From contig JAPYMA010002147.1 of assembly GCA_035041965.1 (NCBI GenBank), positions 1 to 64,000 on the forward strand: a stretch of DNA of 64,000 bases, read 5' to 3'. Made by a program: the position numbers and the translations under genes. This DNA comes from Anisakis pegreffii. Its lineage: Eukaryota; Nematoda; Chromadorea; Rhabditida; Anisakidae. The notes beneath the pieces are model-generated. The model was not told where the DNA came from. It saw only the letters and a list, made by a program, of their open reading frames with translations, and made no database searches. Position 1 is the stretch's first letter; each line of letters opens with the position of its first letter. Below are positions 13,081-24,637 of the stretch, piece by piece.

Positions 13081-16000
13081 CTATTTCCAGGAATTACTCA
13101 AATTCCGAAAGTATAAATTCCGCTCCTCGGCAGCCGAAAATGTCATCAGTCGCCCTTTGCTGTCGTACAGTCGCACGATGGCTGGGTTTATGCGATTATC
13201 AGCGAATATCACATGGTCTCGAGGTCCGTTCGAACCTTTACTTGTTACTATCATTATTATCTTTGTCGTTATTGCCATACTCGATATCGTCATTGCTATT
13301 CTAACATGTATCTCATCGTATTAAAAATGAGGCTCATTCAAAACTTTTATCTGATAGTGAGGAAATGTCGAACTGCGATTAAAATTTTAACATAAGAACA
13401 CACCAAGTGAGTATTTTTTCGTGCTAATATTTCCCAACTTCTATTTTTCTCAGTTTTCTTCTTTCTAGAAAATGCAATTCAGCAGTGCGATATGATCGAT
13501 CACGCTCGATCAGCTATCAAACATCAGCAATACAATTGCAATTAGGTAATACATTCGTTCGTTGCGGTGTTTATCATGAAAATTTAGGACCAAATTCAGC
13601 GCAACATTAGTGAATGCAATGAAAGGATTCACCTACCGTCTGCATTTGATTGCATACGTGATCGTCCCAAACAACACGAAAAAATATGCTTGAAACGCTT
13701 TCTCAAAGCATCATGAAACATGATTCGCACCAATGGTTCGATTAACGCGAACAATATAGCGCTGATATTGTAAACCTGCAAAAATTCTTCTTTCTACAAC
13801 TTAAGCCAATTTTTACATCAAACAAAAATTTCAACAAATGAAAAGCTAAAAAAGTGCCGATGACATAAAACGTTTACGATGACTCAACGAACGAATTGAA
13901 CTCAGTTAATCGATGGCCAAATAATGCCAAACGAATCATTAACCCCTCTAATCAGAAACTGACTGACCAATTGACCATCAAATTCAACCAGACCTGCTCA
14001 AAATTCCAAAGTCGAGTGATCTCTTGGTCAGTAGCTTTCTGATTATGAACTTGTGATGCCACATAAATGATAATACAAATCGAGACTACATTCTCCAGCT
14101 GAATTACGATTATTGACGGAACCAATAAACGCATTGCCTGTAAACATAAAACAACACGAATATTGAATATAATATGATCAATGAGTAGGCCAAAATCAGA
14201 GCATTCATTCACTCAATGGTAATGAACACTGTTCATTATTTAACTCATTCAAAAATGGAATAATGAATGCAATAATATGAGTCAAATTGAAACATATAGC
14301 AAATGCGTGTGATAAAATAATACCGGCCTTAATGATTTCGCTGATTTGAAATCGTTCGCTGAGGGAATGTGCACCTTCTCCACCGACCACTCGTTCGAAA
14401 CGCACCATGTTTATTCGATATTCTGCTATATAGCCCTTAACATTCATCAATACGATTATTAAGCCTCATTAAATAATTTTTCTGAAATCAATCAATCGAC
14501 TTTAACGATACAATATTTTCAAAATATACTCACATTTGAATTACTAACTTAATCAGGATTAACTTATCAATTTAATGTTCATTCACGGCATTCAAATAAT
14601 GTTGAAATTAAGGATACCATGACAAAAAGTGAACAATGAAACTAGCATCCCAAAGAGATTCGTGCGGGATGCTGCTGAGTTCGGGTGCTGATACGTCTAC
14701 GCACCGCTAGTATACAACTGCGATCTCATGAGATCCTCACCTCTCAATGGTTTACCACAGAGGCGAGGGATGCCAAAGGGAACTATGGATAAAGCGATAA
14801 ATGAATCAACCTTAGCTGTTTATGTATAAGATAGGATATTTGTACACCGACATAACCTATGCATGTATTTGTATGTATTGTTGCAGAACATCTTATCCCT
14901 TTGCGCTTGCATGGTCATCTTATAATGCCTTACTGATTCAGAGGATGAAACGGAAATGGCTTAATACTACTTGGAGGATCTCCTCCCTTTGTGTTTCGTG
15001 TTTATGATATTATTCCTTCGTGTTTCGGTAACATGATTCAGTGTTATTGCAAATAAACGTCCGCAATGGGGATGTTAGCCTGAAACATCCAGTCGTAGGT
15101 CTCATAAGTTGTTTCTTTCTAGAAGCTGATGTGCACTCATGAGCGCCTTATTGATTCGGATGATGATGATTATTTGAACTGTAGTCCCTTGCTGAAGTTT
15201 ATGTGCTATTGCACTGCCTTATCTGTAGCTTTTGACAAAACATCAATTCGGTTCAGGTGAACGGCCATATTACTTCTGAGAATGAAAATTGCTTCAATTA
15301 AGCACTCCTCCCACTTGTATCGGCAATTCTCCGAAAATGATACACTTGATTAATTTTAAAAAATTTTCACTTGCGTTCCCGAACGTCAACAGCTGTTAAT
15401 TTTTACTTTGATTAAATTCCAGACTGCTAACAGGTGTTGGTTTTGTTTAAAACATTCGAATAATTTGATTTCCATTTAAACTCAATAGCGGAAGCTGTTG
15501 ATTGCCATTATTGGTTTCATGATCTCATTAACACTGACGCACTTCTCATCAATTATGTATTCACCTAGACATTCTGGCATAGATTCAGCTGTTTATGTCA
15601 AGCCTATTGCTTGAATGATTTGATTTTCGTGGAATTTGTACTATTGCACTCTGTTCATATGATCGTACGTCACTGAATAGCGGCATTATCGTATGCTCTT
15701 CTGAAGAAATTAAACGCAAAAGTTTCTCGGCAATCGAATCGAACCGGCAAACTGATCACTTTGAAATGATCCAAGGATAGAAGTTCCTCCGTAAAGACTT
15801 GTTTATCGAATAGTTGCTTTCTGACAATATCCCGTTAATTGAATAATCTCATTAGAGTTCATTTCATTTCGTCCTCTCACTTGCGTTCCGAACGTCAACC
15901 GCTGTTAATTTTAAAAAAAAACTTGAAATCTAAGAATCATAGTATGAAAATAACTTTAAGATCCAAATTTTCAGTCAATTTTAAGGTATTTCCGGGTTAT

Positions 16001-18286
16001 ACCCCCTTCCCTCCACACCCAACATTCTTCTAAACTAACTTCATCAGGAAACGCAATGAAGCTCAAGATTGTGTGCAAAACATAATCCTGTAATTTATGG
16101 TGTTGTGCTCGCACCAAGAACCATTTGAGTAACCCAATGAACACTTCAATAACTGTTCAGGTAAGAAGACTCATCATCAAGTTTCATCCACCCATATATA
16201 CACTGATATATCAAACTGTTCACATGAATGCATGCATATCAAGCTAAGGTGAATGTATGACTGTATGAAGAAGTAATGCAGAAACGATCAGCTGAAAAAA
16301 TTAACGATAATCGTAAGAATGGTTCAATAATATTTCAAAAAGAATAACATGAAGTAACTAACAACCAATGAAATGATATTCAGAAGAGCAATACATAGAG
16401 CACTCCACAGAAGTGCCTTCGGTGAAAGGAATAACTGAGCGCAAGTCAAAGTTGTTTCTTCGTTGCCAGCAGCCTCCCAAGCCATAAAGTCGTCGATCTC
16501 GTTCTTCGCGTTCATCGCCACCAACATTATCGAAATCAACCACTCAAACAATTCATTTCATTCACCGTTTTCAAAACCATTCAATAGAATTTCTCTCTTT
16601 TCAAATCATTTGAACTATCACCATTTCACCGAATTGTGATTTTTTGGTATTTACACGGATATTATTCGTAATTTGTAATTTGTGGATATTTATAATATAT
16701 TTTGATACCGGTAAGTATCAAAACGTATTGTAATATAGCTAATGTACTTTATTTAATTTGTATTGTAAATTTAATATCTAATTTATGTGTAATTTCCTGT
16801 CTCATGTGGATGCTTACATAGACGTGTTACTGCCTAAAATCTATGGATGTGTAGACTTGATTTCCTAAAACGTATGGCGTCAATCAGTGATACTTTACTG
16901 GCGCTTCATTAATACCGGAAAGCAGTGAACTGTTCCGTCAGTTGACTTTGCTCGAAAAAGACGAGCTATTAATTCTTGTAATCTAAGAATCTCGGGAGCA
17001 ATTAATTCAGAGAATTATTGACCGTTTCATAGGACAATAAACTGGACTGAATGATCAGGATTATTAATGGGACGATGTGAATTAATTGCTCAATGCGCTT
17101 TTGATTGCGATATTATTTTTAGTATTGGAATGAATCACTTAAACAGTTTATGATTTTTGAGTTTCTAGGAATTCTCGCCATATCGCAATTAATACCAAAA
17201 GCCTAAGTTACATATTCTCATGCTGTCGTAGTCGGTGACCTCATCTGACCGTAGACCATCACTTCATTTTGACGTTTTATTACGTGTTGATGGCGAATCA
17301 GAATGAAAATCAAAAATTTGACTTGACGATCAAAAAATTGAAAATATTGTTAAATATTTGTTGAGAAAATATTTTTTGTAATCAGTTAGCAATGACTTGC
17401 TAATCTCTTCAAACTCCCATCCCCCCCCCCTCCCTTCATTCCCGTCTTCAGCCACCAGCACTGTCAAATTCTCCTCTAGAGAGCAGTGTCTTTCCCATGA
17501 GAAAATACTATAATTGGTGATCATTGCATTACTATCATAAAGTTGGATAATAGCAGTATCGGAGCTGTGAAAATGATTGCAATGAAGTGCAGTTGAATGT
17601 CAAACTGATGAAAGTCGATTGAAAGAGGATCAACATAGTCACAAAATATTCACCACGGTGATCTGCAGGCAAATGGCGAGTTTAATTCCCTGCTGTTCGT
17701 AAGTATCACTTCGCATACAAGCAATCCCTCGTTCAATCGCCACAACGACGAACATCAGCACTGATATGTAGAACGCACAGTCATATATCGCTGATAAACT
17801 CTTGCACAATGCAAAATTCTGACGAAACGGTACCGTCTCTTCCTGTTTGTTTATTTCTCGTTAAAATAACACGAAAACCAAAGAAAATAATGGAAATAAA
17901 AATGCAAACAACTAACATTAAGAATGTGCTCTAAAATGTTGCGGAAATAAACACCCATCAATGCCAATCGAATGATGACCATAACCATAAGCGCGATTGT
18001 TTGATTACGAAGTAATATTCGAAGATTTTGATGAATCAAAGTACACTTAAACAAATAATCATAACAACAGTTTAGAGGTAATCATAAGGATGAAAATAAC
18101 AACTTTTGCAGCAACCTTTCTAGTGACGTAGAAGAAAGCAATATGAAGTGATAAAGCAATGATACATAAGATCACTTCGACGATATACAAAGAGATTGTG
18201 AACGGATCGTGCGGTGCTGATCGCTGATCTATAATTTCATGTTTCGTTGCGAGTGTTTCGTTCCATGTGTGTTCGAAGGATATCAT
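13081..18286 (-). CDS. Nematode seven-transmembrane chemoreceptor, Sra/Sre/Srab-like
   Basis: G-protein-coupled receptor of the nematode Sra superfamily, expected in sensory neuron membranes. Exons: 18286-18116 (N-terminus, TM1), 18045-17917 (TM2, after LIHQNLRILL), 17842-17654 (TM3 with VVVAIERGIA, start of TM4), 16542-16363 (TM4 end, loop 2, TM5), 14435-14328 (intracellular loop 3 with SLSERFQISE), 14137-13994 (TM6), 13775-13633 (TM7, then basic FHDALRKRFKH), and a last exon starting near 13300 and ending at 13081 with EERNLYFRNLSNSW, like the tails of Sre/Srab receptors. Seven segments in order and consistent phases support an intact gene of about 400 residues. Two points are uncertain: exon 5 joins exon 6 only through a GC-AG intron, and the last exon has several possible acceptors. 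Intron 4 is about 1.9 kb and holds unusual structure. Confidence 0.85.
14641..14774. ncRNA. Structured foldback cluster in receptor intron 4 (candidate structured RNA)
   Basis: A GC-richer island in AT-rich intron DNA with several strong stems. ACTAGC (14641-14646) pairs with GCTAGT (14706-14711) and encloses hairpins ATCCC/GGGAT (14647-14651 with 14666-14670) and GGTGC/GCACC (14684-14688 with 14701-14705), a three-way-junction layout. Next come the palindrome GATCTCATGAGATC (14722-14735) and CCTCACCTCT (14735-14744) pairing with AGAGGCGAGG (14759-14768). GCATCCC (14645-14651) could instead pair with GGGATGC at 14767-14773. It does not match 5S rRNA, spliced-leader RNA, hammerhead core or tRNA as I know them. 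It could be a noncoding RNA or the end of a mobile element; strand is unknown. Confidence 0.35.
15368..15911. repeat. Pair of near-identical ~35-bp direct repeats 510 bp apart in receptor intron 4
   Basis: The copies begin CACTTGCGTTC and continue GAACGTCAAC, GCTGTTAATTTT, at 15368-about 15405 and 15878-about 15911, differing by one inserted C and one substitution. Both sit next to TTAATTTTAAAAA-type sequence. They may be remnants of one dispersed element or the ends of a 0.5-kb insertion. Confidence 0.6.
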
Positions 18287-18660
18287 CGATTCGGTATGAA
18301 TGCCTGCATTTCATTGCTTATTTATTACTTGGCATTTCATTTGGTAATATACTCATATTCACACTGACAAACTGTACAACTCCAGAATATATATGTCGGG
18401 GAATGTACATCTTGGAGGTCGATGAGATAGGGTCGGGGGGTTGACAGGAGAAATTCAAGTTTGAGGACCGAATTGAGAAGGAGAATGTGCTGATTGAAAA
18501 CACGCGGTGGATAAGATGGAACATTTGAGGACTAGGGTTGGGTACATATTCGGTGTTAAACGATATCTCAGCTTTAGCCAGGTAAGTTCATCTAATGATA
18601 GATTCTTTCACAGAATTGCTTCTGATCGACTATAGACATAAACAGATCTCATCGAAATGA

Positions 18661-18966
18661 ATGAGATTAGTTCACTCAAGCTGGATAGTCGCCTGTCTGT
18701 TAGTCACCCTACAGCTAGTCCAATCTTCATCTTTAACACTAAATGAAATCAAATCTCTTTCAAATTCCTCACATACTGTTACCAGATCCTTTGTGCCATG
18801 CTCCGCCTTCTGTTGGATAGAATATGAGATGAGAACCTTTTACACGATATTACCTGTAGTTTGTAAGCTCAACAAGATTTCAACTGATCGATTTAGTGAG
18901 ATAATATATGAAAAGATCAGTTTAATGAGAAATCTCGCAAGAGATTGTTCCATACCGAAAGACTAA
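18661..18966 (+). CDS. Small secreted protein, single exon, unknown function
   Basis: An uninterrupted 101-residue ORF starts with a textbook signal peptide (basic MRLVHSS, then hydrophobic WIVACLLVTLQLV, then QSSS as cleavage region). The mature part of about 78 residues has four cysteines (PCSAFC, VVCKL, RDCSI) and mixed charged helix-like sequence around FSEIIYEKISLMRNL. The length and cysteine number recall small nematode secreted proteins of the DUF19/T20D4.11 kind, but I cannot assign it. It lies head-to-head with the receptor gene (ATG at 18286), leaving about 375 bp for a shared promoter region. Confidence 0.5.
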   Translation: MRLVHSSWIVACLLVTLQLVQSSSLTLNEIKSLSNSSHTVTRSFVPCSAFCWIEYEMRTFYTILPVVCKLNKISTDRFSEIIYEKISLMRNLARDCSIPKD

Positions 18967-19500
18967 AGCCATGATGCAGTATGAATGCGCCTAATGAAGG
19001 ATATATCTGCGAAAGGCGAATGGTGCAATTACGTTACGATTGTGTTACTTGCGATTTTTATTTGCAACATATATACAACTATGTTAGACAATACCTTGTG
19101 AACTAATTAAGTAAGAGCATGAGTATGTTGATGCCCGTATGTGCAGGTGTACTAGTTGTTAGAAACAATAGGAAAAGGATTTGAAATTCGACTTCTTTTA
19201 TATCTTCCCCGAATATTTCAGCAGAGAATTTTACGTTGAATAATGATTTCTTCATTTGTTTATTCTCGAATTATTCACGTATAATTGGTGGATAAATTCA
19301 ATGGAATGAAAAATGAGGTGTGTTCAACAGAATTTAATTACACATCATTTGTAACATGTGGTTAGATAAAGCAATCGAACAGAGAAACATAGAGATAAAT
19401 TAATATTCAGCTGCGATGAGATTCATGACTTTAATACGGATGAATCAAAAAAGAAAAGTTTAACAAATCATTAGAACAATCCGACAGTTTTATAACATAA

Positions 19501-19776
19501 TTATTTCCAGTTCCGTGATGAACTTCCTTCTGCAAAGTAGTGATTTGATGAAATTGTTTCCCTTATTTCAATTTCTCTGTGTACTTCCTCATTCAATGTC
19601 CAAAAGTTTTTCGCATATGAACTGAAGAGATCCGCACAATTCTCAGCAAAATTATCACTTCGCTTTACCATATGAAAATCATTCATAAGCTCATGTACCC
19701 AGCAGATTGTTGCATGGTCATTTGTTTTATATTTATCGTATTGAGTAGCACAAGCAACTGTAGATCTTATTATCAA
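19501..19776 (-). CDS. Doubtful small ORF or exon, possibly secreted-protein fragment
   Basis: A 91-codon open frame with protein-like composition and three cysteines (VACATQ, TICWVH, ENCADL) but no clear start: upstream of it lie AG acceptors (AATAAG and CTACAG near 19755-19762) with no recognisable preceding exon. The cysteine spacing and acidic helical segments loosely resemble the plus-strand secreted protein at 18661, without clear identity. It may be a terminal exon, a degenerate copy or chance. Confidence 0.25.
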   Translation of the reverse strand: MIIRSTVACATQYDKYKTNDHATICWVHELMNDFHMVKRSDNFAENCADLFSSYAKNFWTLNEEVHREIEIRETISSNHYFAEGSSSRNWK

Positions 19777-20019
19777 GTTGAATAGAATAAATCTATTATT
19801 GGAAATGAGTTATTCAGTGACCACTTTTTGTTGTTCATCTCAAATTAGATGCTTCTCACCTTTCTGCTTCGTACTCAATAAACGATTCTACTCTTCAATC
19901 GTCTTCAACTCTCGCATTCAACAATACTGATAACATCAAAAAATTATTCATTTTATTTCATCGTTTCGATGAAACAGCGAATTCCATATTAAACATCCAT
20001 CATTCAACAGCTGAATTGG

Positions 20020-21125
20020 TCAGATTTTCGAGGCGAGCAGATGTGATACGGTACGTCGATTAACAGTGATGTTCTGTTCACCGAGCATACTTTCAACACG
20101 ATGAATCTTTCGTTTCTCAGCCATATACTCACATCCGTATAAAATTATCAACATCGGTATTAGTGTTAACGCACCGATTGGTCCCAACGAAAATATCTTC
20201 AAGAGCTATTGTATAGATATGATAAGCAATAAGAAAACTTCAACTTCAGGCCAACATTTCAAAGTTGTTCAATCGAAATTGAGAAATGAATCGATGGAAT
20301 AATCATTTCAGTGATTCTTACTCGAGTTATTTTCAACCAAAAACTTTAATTATAAAAAGAATAATTATATCTATTAATTTCAATGAACGGCTGCTTGTTT
20401 GTTTAAGTTCTCATTTTCTCACTCAATCATCTGATAAGAAAGTGAGTGACTTTACTGAGAATGTTGAGGTGGTGGCAATGATGAGCCGAAAGTAAATGAT
20501 GGTGATTATAGGAGTTGCGTTTGATAACTGTGTAATAATGATAAGCAAAATGATAATGAATTAAATCAAAAATAAGGATTACAATGTGATTATAATGTAA
20601 ATAAACGTCGGATTTTGTTGATTTTTCACAGTGATCTCCACTATACGGTTGAGGGCACTGGCATACTTGCGAGTGTGCACGCAAGATTTGGCCTCGTTCG
20701 CAAATAATCTCATCGCAATTTGCACCACGCCATCCTTGCTCACACTTCACGCATCTGTATCGAGAACTCTTGCAAATTACTATTTTCAGTGCAACAAACA
20801 AATGAATCAACGACAATTTTATTTTAAAATGACGACGATGTATTTATGCTAAAAACAAATAATTTAAAGAACAAAAATTGATTGAATCAAAGCAACTAAT
20901 AACTAACGTTCCATTTTGATATCGCTCAAATCCTTCACAAAATTTTTTCCGTTCACAAAACGCTCCGATGTAATTCCACTCACAATCACAAACGCCCTCT
21001 CGCACAACACCATGCAAGCATCTGAATTTTATTTTCATTAAGCAATTGTGAAAATCGCAACTTTAAGTTTGCAACTCACTTTTCTGCATCGTCAACAACA
21101 TCACAACTATCGATACATTCTTTGT
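20020..21125 (-). CDS. EGF-repeat single-pass membrane protein, 5' end not found
   Basis: Extracellular adhesion or signalling-type protein. Exons read right to left: about 21125-21081 (ECIDSCDVV), joined after AG|ATGC to about 21025-20907 (CLHGVVREGVCDCEW then GAFCERKKFCEGF), then about 20758-20600 (CVKCEQGWRGANCDEIIC then VCQCPQPYSGDHCEK), then 20205-20020. The C-x-C-x(n)-G-x(1-2)-C pattern marks two or more EGF-like modules. The last exon holds a membrane helix (GPIGALTLIPMLIILYGCEY), a basic stop-transfer segment (AEKRKIHR) and a short cytoplasmic tail ending at 20020, so it is type I. Joins of the first three exons keep the frame. No signal peptide or first exon could be identified upstream, so the model is partial. 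Confidence 0.7.
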
Positions 21126-23996
21126 TCGTTTCTTTTCACTAAGCTGATTGCATTTGTGCAGATATATTACGTTTTATGAGGAGCTAATTACGGCAATTCA
21201 TTTGATGATCATATAAGTGCAGAGAGTGCTCTTTATTGCATGGAATTGTCATTGATCCCCGGGGAAAAGGTCTCGGAATGGCCTCTTTAAAAGGCACTCC
21301 GATATAACGATGAAAAAATGTACGATCCAGAAGCTATTGAAAATAATCCACGATCATTAATCAGTGAACATTCTCGATTAATGTTTTCTACGGAATCTGT
21401 TATAAATGCATTTTTTTGCAATGTCATCATTTAATTCATTGAATCGATGAATAATATAAAAGGTCAAATCCGGTTTACATTTATTACTTATCGCTATCCG
21501 TTTCAAAATTGCTCTATTGATCAAATGAGCTAAAAAAAGACTTACATAATATGCGACTGGTTACCATTTAAATGTCGTGAATGTGTTGGATGAATAAAAT
21601 AAATGAAACATGGAATGAATAATTCAGAGAAGATCATGCTTCTGAAATGAACACCGTATTTGAATAAATGAAATTCTTTCATAAATCTTTTATCAGTTCA
21701 TTGAGTTTTATTGATGATCAATTATGATATATCGAATGGATTGCGTTTTATTCATTGATCATGACAAACATTTCATTTGCAACAACCTATTAACACACAT
21801 AAATAAACACAACACTATTATATTGATTTACGATGAACTTATTCAGAGACGACATTCTTTATTCACGATCAGTAATTGAAAAAAAAAATTCAAATTTGAA
21901 GCGATTCTGTGAAAGCGATTAATTCTCTTGTTGAAGCCGACGAATGAACATGAGTCGATCGCATTGAAATATGAAGGAGCATTCAATGAATATCCGGCAT
22001 AAACCCGCATTAAAATTTCATAGCATACCTAATGACTGATTCATTCACAATATGGCCGCGCAAGAACCAGTTTCTGAGAGTTCGAGTAGGCGCTATCAAC
22101 ATTTTAGATATGAATATTGCTCTGATGAGCATTTCGATGGCATTTCGCTTTGTTCACGGCGAATAGACAAACCCAATGATTGATTCACTGCGATTCGAGT
22201 GGAGTTCAGTGATGTGATTAGAAAGTAAATGAACATTCCACATAGCTGTTTCGTTCAAAAGAATTGTACTCGTCTTTTTTTTCCTTTTACCACTAATTCC
22301 ACTTACATTTTCCATCACTTTTACTTATTTCCGTCATGTTTACAGCCATTTTCTTACACCATTGCACATCATTTCATGACTTTTCATCTCATTATGATGA
22401 ATCACTTGTTTGTTCAGTGCTCGAATAAAAATTTCATTGCATCCCATATGCACAAGAGGAAATGAACAACCACACAGAAAACGATGACCACAGCAGTAAC
22501 TAATGATAGCGATTAAGTTGACACGTTTATCGATGTTATTGTTGTCATGATCGTGACTAGTAATGCTCTTATGAATGTTACTGTTGTCATTATTATCAGT
22601 GATATACTTAGAGATATTGTTGTTGGTGATATTCGAATATATTAAAGCATTACATAAGAAAACATGTTTATTCAAACGAAAATAAAAGATAATACCCATA
22701 CATTATCATAATGATAAAGTAATAATTGATAAGCAAAACACCTAAACGAATATAGTTAACACCGATTAAACGATCCCACTGATTACATATCAGAGCTGCC
22801 TTGATGATAGCTGCACGACGATCATGACAACTATGATAAGAATAATACTGGTCATTACCAGAACAATGAAAACTGCAATAATACTGAGAATTATAATAAT
22901 GCTGACGATGAAACTAATAGAATGACGATAAAGGATAAAGCGAAGAGACTGGATCAAGCATGAATAGAAGGATGAATATGTGAAGAAATAAATATAATGA
23001 TCAAACAAATTACTCATTGAATGGATTCAAAACACGGTAATTATTATACAACGAAGTGATCGACTGATCGTTATTCAGAAAGGCGAAGAACAAAACACTT
23101 TAAGAGCATGTTATGGTGGTTGGCGTTATGACAGTTGAAGTTTGATGAGATTAATGAATTAATTAATCAAAAACTGATTAATCGATCAATTAATTCATTA
23201 ATTAATCAAATCAACACTTTAAAGCAGCAATAAGCATGAACCATGCGACAAGCGAGAGGAATTCAGTTGAAACTTAAGCAGAGTATTGAATGCCCTTCCT
23301 AAGTTTCAGCGAAAACCTTAACTAAATGAAAGAATAAAAGAGAAAGCAAAAACATACATTTGACATATCGCTATCTTGATTAGTATCACAACGGTGACCA
23401 TAAGAATAAATTAGTATATGAGCAATACATACGAACAGCTATGAAACACCAAATAATTATTATCATAAATTATCGATGGTTAACATCACAAGTCAAATCA
23501 ATATGATTTAACACTTGATTACAATCATTATTCACCATTATGCGTTCGTCACAGAAAAGATAATAGAAAGCAAAAGATTGCTTCAGACACACACACGCAC
23601 GTAATTATCACATATGTTAGCTGAACTTTTACATTGTTATTCACAAATAATTAGCAAATACAATGATAATAATAATGTTGACAAGTAATGAGAAATAGAC
23701 TCGATAAAAATGGGATTCACGCTTATCGATAAAGCTTGAAATAAGCTAAAGAGCATCAACAGACACGTACTATTCCACAGCATAAGTGTAATGAAAATGA
23801 TCACATACAAACTGTCAAAATATAGAAATGAAAAGTGAAAATAAAAATTGCTATATTTCGCAAACAATCATAGATTAGAATCAATTCATTGAAAACGTAC
23901 GCCTCTATCAAGCAATAAAAACATGTACATTTGACGTCTACATTAAAGCAGATTGATGAATTCCCAGCATCAGAGATAAAAGATGAAATTAATTAA
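21126..23996. other. Gene-poor interval between EGF protein and chromodomain gene
   Basis: Very AT-rich DNA; ORFs here are low-complexity (Ile/Asn/Ser) or lack splice support. It includes an AT-rich imperfect inverted repeat at 23149-23208 (TTAATGAATTAA against TTAATTCATTAA). The missing first exon of the EGF gene may lie in 21.1-22 kb. Confidence 0.55.
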
Positions 23997-24197
23997 CTAT
24001 TTCATTGTTTTGTATGTACGCCAAAAAGCGATGCTCTCATATGTCAATGTGAAGTTAACCATTGGACAAAACTTCACGTACAGACACACACCATTTCCAT
24101 AGAAACCGAACGATAATCGCAGTGATTTCCAAAGCGAAATGGTCCTTGATGTGGGCAAAAAGGAAACTATCCTAAAAATGTCCATTTCAATTTTCAT
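23997..24197 (-). CDS. Possible 3' exon of the chromodomain-ankyrin gene
   Basis: An open frame ending in a stop at 23997 codes for a plausible folded-domain segment (around SLRLSFGFYGNGVCLY and NFTLTYESIAFW). It could be a last exon of the upstream chromodomain-ankyrin gene if splicing skips the stop at 24638 and the AAT microsatellite. No donor was found that makes this join convincingly. Confidence 0.3.
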   Translation of the reverse strand: MKIEMDIFRIVSFLPTSRTISLWKSLRLSFGFYGNGVCLYVKFCPMVNFTLTYESIAFWRTYKTMK

Positions 24198-24564
24198 TCT
24201 TCTTCCTTTCTGTTCAACAATGCAAACTAACCACCCATATCAACAATTACAGACGAAATCAAAACAAAACCAGGAATGATTACAATCACAATACAAATGA
24301 TAACCGTTCAGAACGAAACAAGTACAACAGATAAATTAATATAAAATGATAAAAATCTCATAATAAAAATAATACACAAAATCAAACCATCAAACTACTC
24401 TGCAAATAAAATACATTTCAAAAATTCAATTACTGCATACACATCAAAATTCAGTGACTATCTTTTCACCTAATTATCCAACTCGAGATATCGAATAACG
24501 AATCACTGATGACTTTGCAATATTGTTAACGATGGTAAAAATAATAACAATAACAGAAGTATCA

Positions 24565-24636
24565 TCATAATAATACTAATAACAATAATAATGATAATAA
24601 TAATAATAACAATAATAATAATAATAATAATAACAA
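24565..24636. repeat. AAT/AAC trinucleotide microsatellite
   Basis: Runs of AAT and AAC units immediately downstream of the stop at 24638. In the minus frame it reads as a poly-leucine ORF, which is a spurious reading of the repeat. Confidence 0.9.
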
Positions 24637-24637
24637 A

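Noticed and set aside
23149..23208. AATTAATTAATC inverted repeats
   Set aside because: Arms differ by a 4-nt insertion and consist only of AT-rich words, so there is little beyond base composition.
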